DNA of 7,804 bases, taken from contig JAJKJG010000329.1 in the NCBI GenBank assembly GCA_021154065.1, forward strand, positions 1 to 7,804, read 5' to 3'. Below the pieces are notes generated by a model that did no database searches, was not told the DNA's origin, and worked only from the letters and a program-made list of their open reading frames with translations. Origin of the DNA: Methylobacterium sp. (GTDB lineage: Bacteria; Pseudomonadota; Alphaproteobacteria; Rhizobiales; Beijerinckiaceae). The number at the start of each line of letters is the position of its first letter. The stretch's first letter is position 1. This document shows positions 6,570 through 7,804 of the stretch, in pieces. The position numbers were made by a program, and so were the translations under genes.

Positions 6570-7691
6570 ATGAAGGTCACGGTCGAGCGAGCGGCGCTGT
6601 TGCGATCGCTCGGGCATGTGCATCGCGTCGTCGAGCGGCGCAACACAATCCCGATCCTGTCGAACGTGCTCCTGCGCGGCGACGGCTCGGGCCTGCGGCT
6701 CAAGGCGACCGACCTCGACATCGAGGTCACCGAGACGATCGCGGCGGATGCCGCCCAGGGCGGCGCGACGACGGTTCCGGCGCACGTCATCTACGACATC
6801 GTCCGCAAGCTTCCGGAAGGCGCCCAGGTCTCGCTCGAGACGGCCGGCGATACCGGCCAGATGCAGATCCGCTCGGGCCGCTCGCGCTTCATGCTGCAGG
6901 CCCTGCCCGAGAGCGACTTCCCCGATCTCGCGGCGGGCGAGATGCCGTTCAAGTTCTCGCTGCCGCCGGCGGACCTGAGGCGCCTCATCGACAAGACGCA
7001 GTTCGCGATCTCGACCGAGGAGACGCGCTACTATCTCAACGGCATCTTCTTCCACACGATCGAGGCGCCCGGATCGGGGACGATGCTGCGCGCCGTCGCG
7101 ACCGACGGCCACCGGCTCGCCCGCGTCGACGTCGCGGCGCCGGCCGGCGCCGACGGCATGCCGGGCGTGATCGTGCCGCGCAAGGCCGTCGCCGAGATCC
7201 AGAAGCTCATCGAGGACGGCGAGGAGCCGGTCGGCATCGAGCTCTCGTCCTCGAAGATCCGCCTGACCTTCGGCGGCGTCGTCCTGACCTCGAAGCTCAT
7301 CGACGGCACCTTCCCGGACTATCAGCGCGTCATCCCGACCGGCAACGACAAGCGCCTCACCGTCGACCTCGATACCTTCGCCAAGGCGGTCGACCGCGTC
7401 TCGACGATCTCGTCGGAGCGCGGCCGCGCCGTGAAGCTCGCCCTCAACGACGGCCGGCTCGTGCTGTCGGTGACGAACCCGGATTCCGGCAGCGCCACTG
7501 AGGAGCTCGAGGTCGATTACGAGGCCGGCGCGCTCGATATCGGCTTCAACGCCCGCTACCTCCTCGACATCACCGGCCAGCTCGACGGCGACACGGCGCT
7601 GTTCCGGCTCGCCGACCCCGGCTCACCGACCCTGATCCAGGACCGCGAAGCCTCGCCGGCGCTCTACGTGCTGATGCCGATGCGGGTGTGA
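6570..7691 (+). CDS. dnaN: DnaN, DNA polymerase III beta sliding clamp
   Basis: This 373-residue protein dimerises into the ring that tethers the replicase to DNA and serves as a docking site for repair and regulatory proteins. Three clamp domains span roughly 1-125, 126-250 and 251-373. Recognisable landmarks are NTIPILSNVLL (25-35), ATDLDIEV (46-53), SRFMLQALPESDFP (105-118), ATDGHRLA (177-184), LIDGTFPDYQRVIP (244-257) and the C-terminal YVLMPMRV (366-373), which lines the partner-binding pocket and matches the MPMRL end of the E. coli clamp. Length agrees with the family (E. coli 366). I chose the ATG at 6570, whose product begins MKVTVERAALL like other clamps. A GTG at 6501 in the same frame would add 23 arginine-rich residues found in no clamp I know. 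The ribosome binding site is poor (AGG at 6564-6566, 3 nt before the ATG), which may mean modest or coupled translation. Confidence 0.98.
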   Translation: MKVTVERAALLRSLGHVHRVVERRNTIPILSNVLLRGDGSGLRLKATDLDIEVTETIAADAAQGGATTVPAHVIYDIVRKLPEGAQVSLETAGDTGQMQIRSGRSRFMLQALPESDFPDLAAGEMPFKFSLPPADLRRLIDKTQFAISTEETRYYLNGIFFHTIEAPGSGTMLRAVATDGHRLARVDVAAPAGADGMPGVIVPRKAVAEIQKLIEDGEEPVGIELSSSKIRLTFGGVVLTSKLIDGTFPDYQRVIPTGNDKRLTVDLDTFAKAVDRVSTISSERGRAVKLALNDGRLVLSVTNPDSGSATEELEVDYEAGALDIGFNARYLLDITGQLDGDTALFRLADPGSPTLIQDREASPALYVLMPMRV

Positions 7692-7695
7692 TTCC

Positions 7696-7759
7696 CTCCC
7701 GTTGCGCTACCGGATTCACAAAAGCGAACCCCTCTCCCGTTCGGGCTACGGCATTCACA
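7696..7759. repeat. Imperfect 39-bp tandem repeat after dnaN
   Basis: Two copies of a block, CTCCCGTT - GCTAC - ATTCACA, lie at 7696-7720 and 7734-7759. The three matching segments are offset by 38, 39 and 39 bp, with short variable spacers. The arrangement starts 5 bp after the dnaN stop. It may be part of a dispersed repeat family or a degraded regulatory array. Function is unknown. Confidence 0.6.
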
Positions 7760-7783
7760 CATTTCGGTTTGAGCGGGCTGGCG

Positions 7784-7804
7784 ATGTCTGATTCTCTGTC
7801 GTGG
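7784..7804 (+). CDS. Possible start of the next gene (only seven codons visible)
   Basis: An ATG at 7784 opens a frame reading MSDSLSW up to the window edge, after a weak purine-rich GAGCGGG (7771-7777). In many related genomes recF follows dnaN, and a short leader before the RecF core would be compatible with this, but seven residues cannot identify a gene. Confidence 0.3.

Overview
The window is GC-rich chromosomal DNA, almost certainly from an alphaproteobacterium of the order Hyphomicrobiales (Rhizobiales). Three things point there: the gene order ubiB-ubiE / mutM / enoyl-CoA hydratase / rpsT / dnaA / dnaN, the protein sequences, and a two-part palindromic intergenic element of a type I recall from Bradyrhizobium and Mesorhizobium relatives. 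The genus cannot be fixed from sequence alone. This is core housekeeping DNA. I see no transposase, integrase, CRISPR array, tRNA, rRNA, defence or toxin genes, and no new multi-gene system.

Layout. Positions 1-1734 hold two minus-strand ubiquinone genes: ubiE, then ubiB 4 nt downstream. The 3' end of ubiB lies beyond the window edge. A 95-bp divergent gap separates ubiE from plus-strand mutM (1830-2747). mutM ends exactly where a 100-bp double-palindrome element begins (2748-2847). An enoyl-CoA hydratase/isomerase-family gene follows (2879-3652). Next comes a clear sigma-70-type promoter, rpsT (3814-4080) and a hairpin terminator. A 772-bp non-coding region then leads to dnaA (4853-6361). 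A 208-bp gap with a strong hairpin separates dnaA from dnaN (6570-7691). The window closes with an imperfect 39-bp tandem repeat and possibly the first seven codons of the next gene.

How the genes work together. UbiE methylates the quinone ring and UbiB is an atypical kinase/ATPase needed for coenzyme Q synthesis. MutM removes oxidised guanine. The crotonase-family enzyme acts in acyl-CoA metabolism. S20 is a small-subunit ribosomal protein. DnaA starts chromosome replication and DnaN is the sliding clamp of the replicase.

The most interesting part is the long region upstream of dnaA. It has five GANTC (CcrM-type) sites within 188 bp, two of them in repeats spaced exactly 21 bp apart. It also has a CtrA-like half-matched box, short GC-rich iterons beside T-rich repeats, a possible 22-codon leader ORF with a good ribosome binding site, and hairpins just before the dnaA ribosome binding site. 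This fits cell-cycle control of dnaA, and possibly origin function, but I found no consensus DnaA box, so an origin is not claimed.
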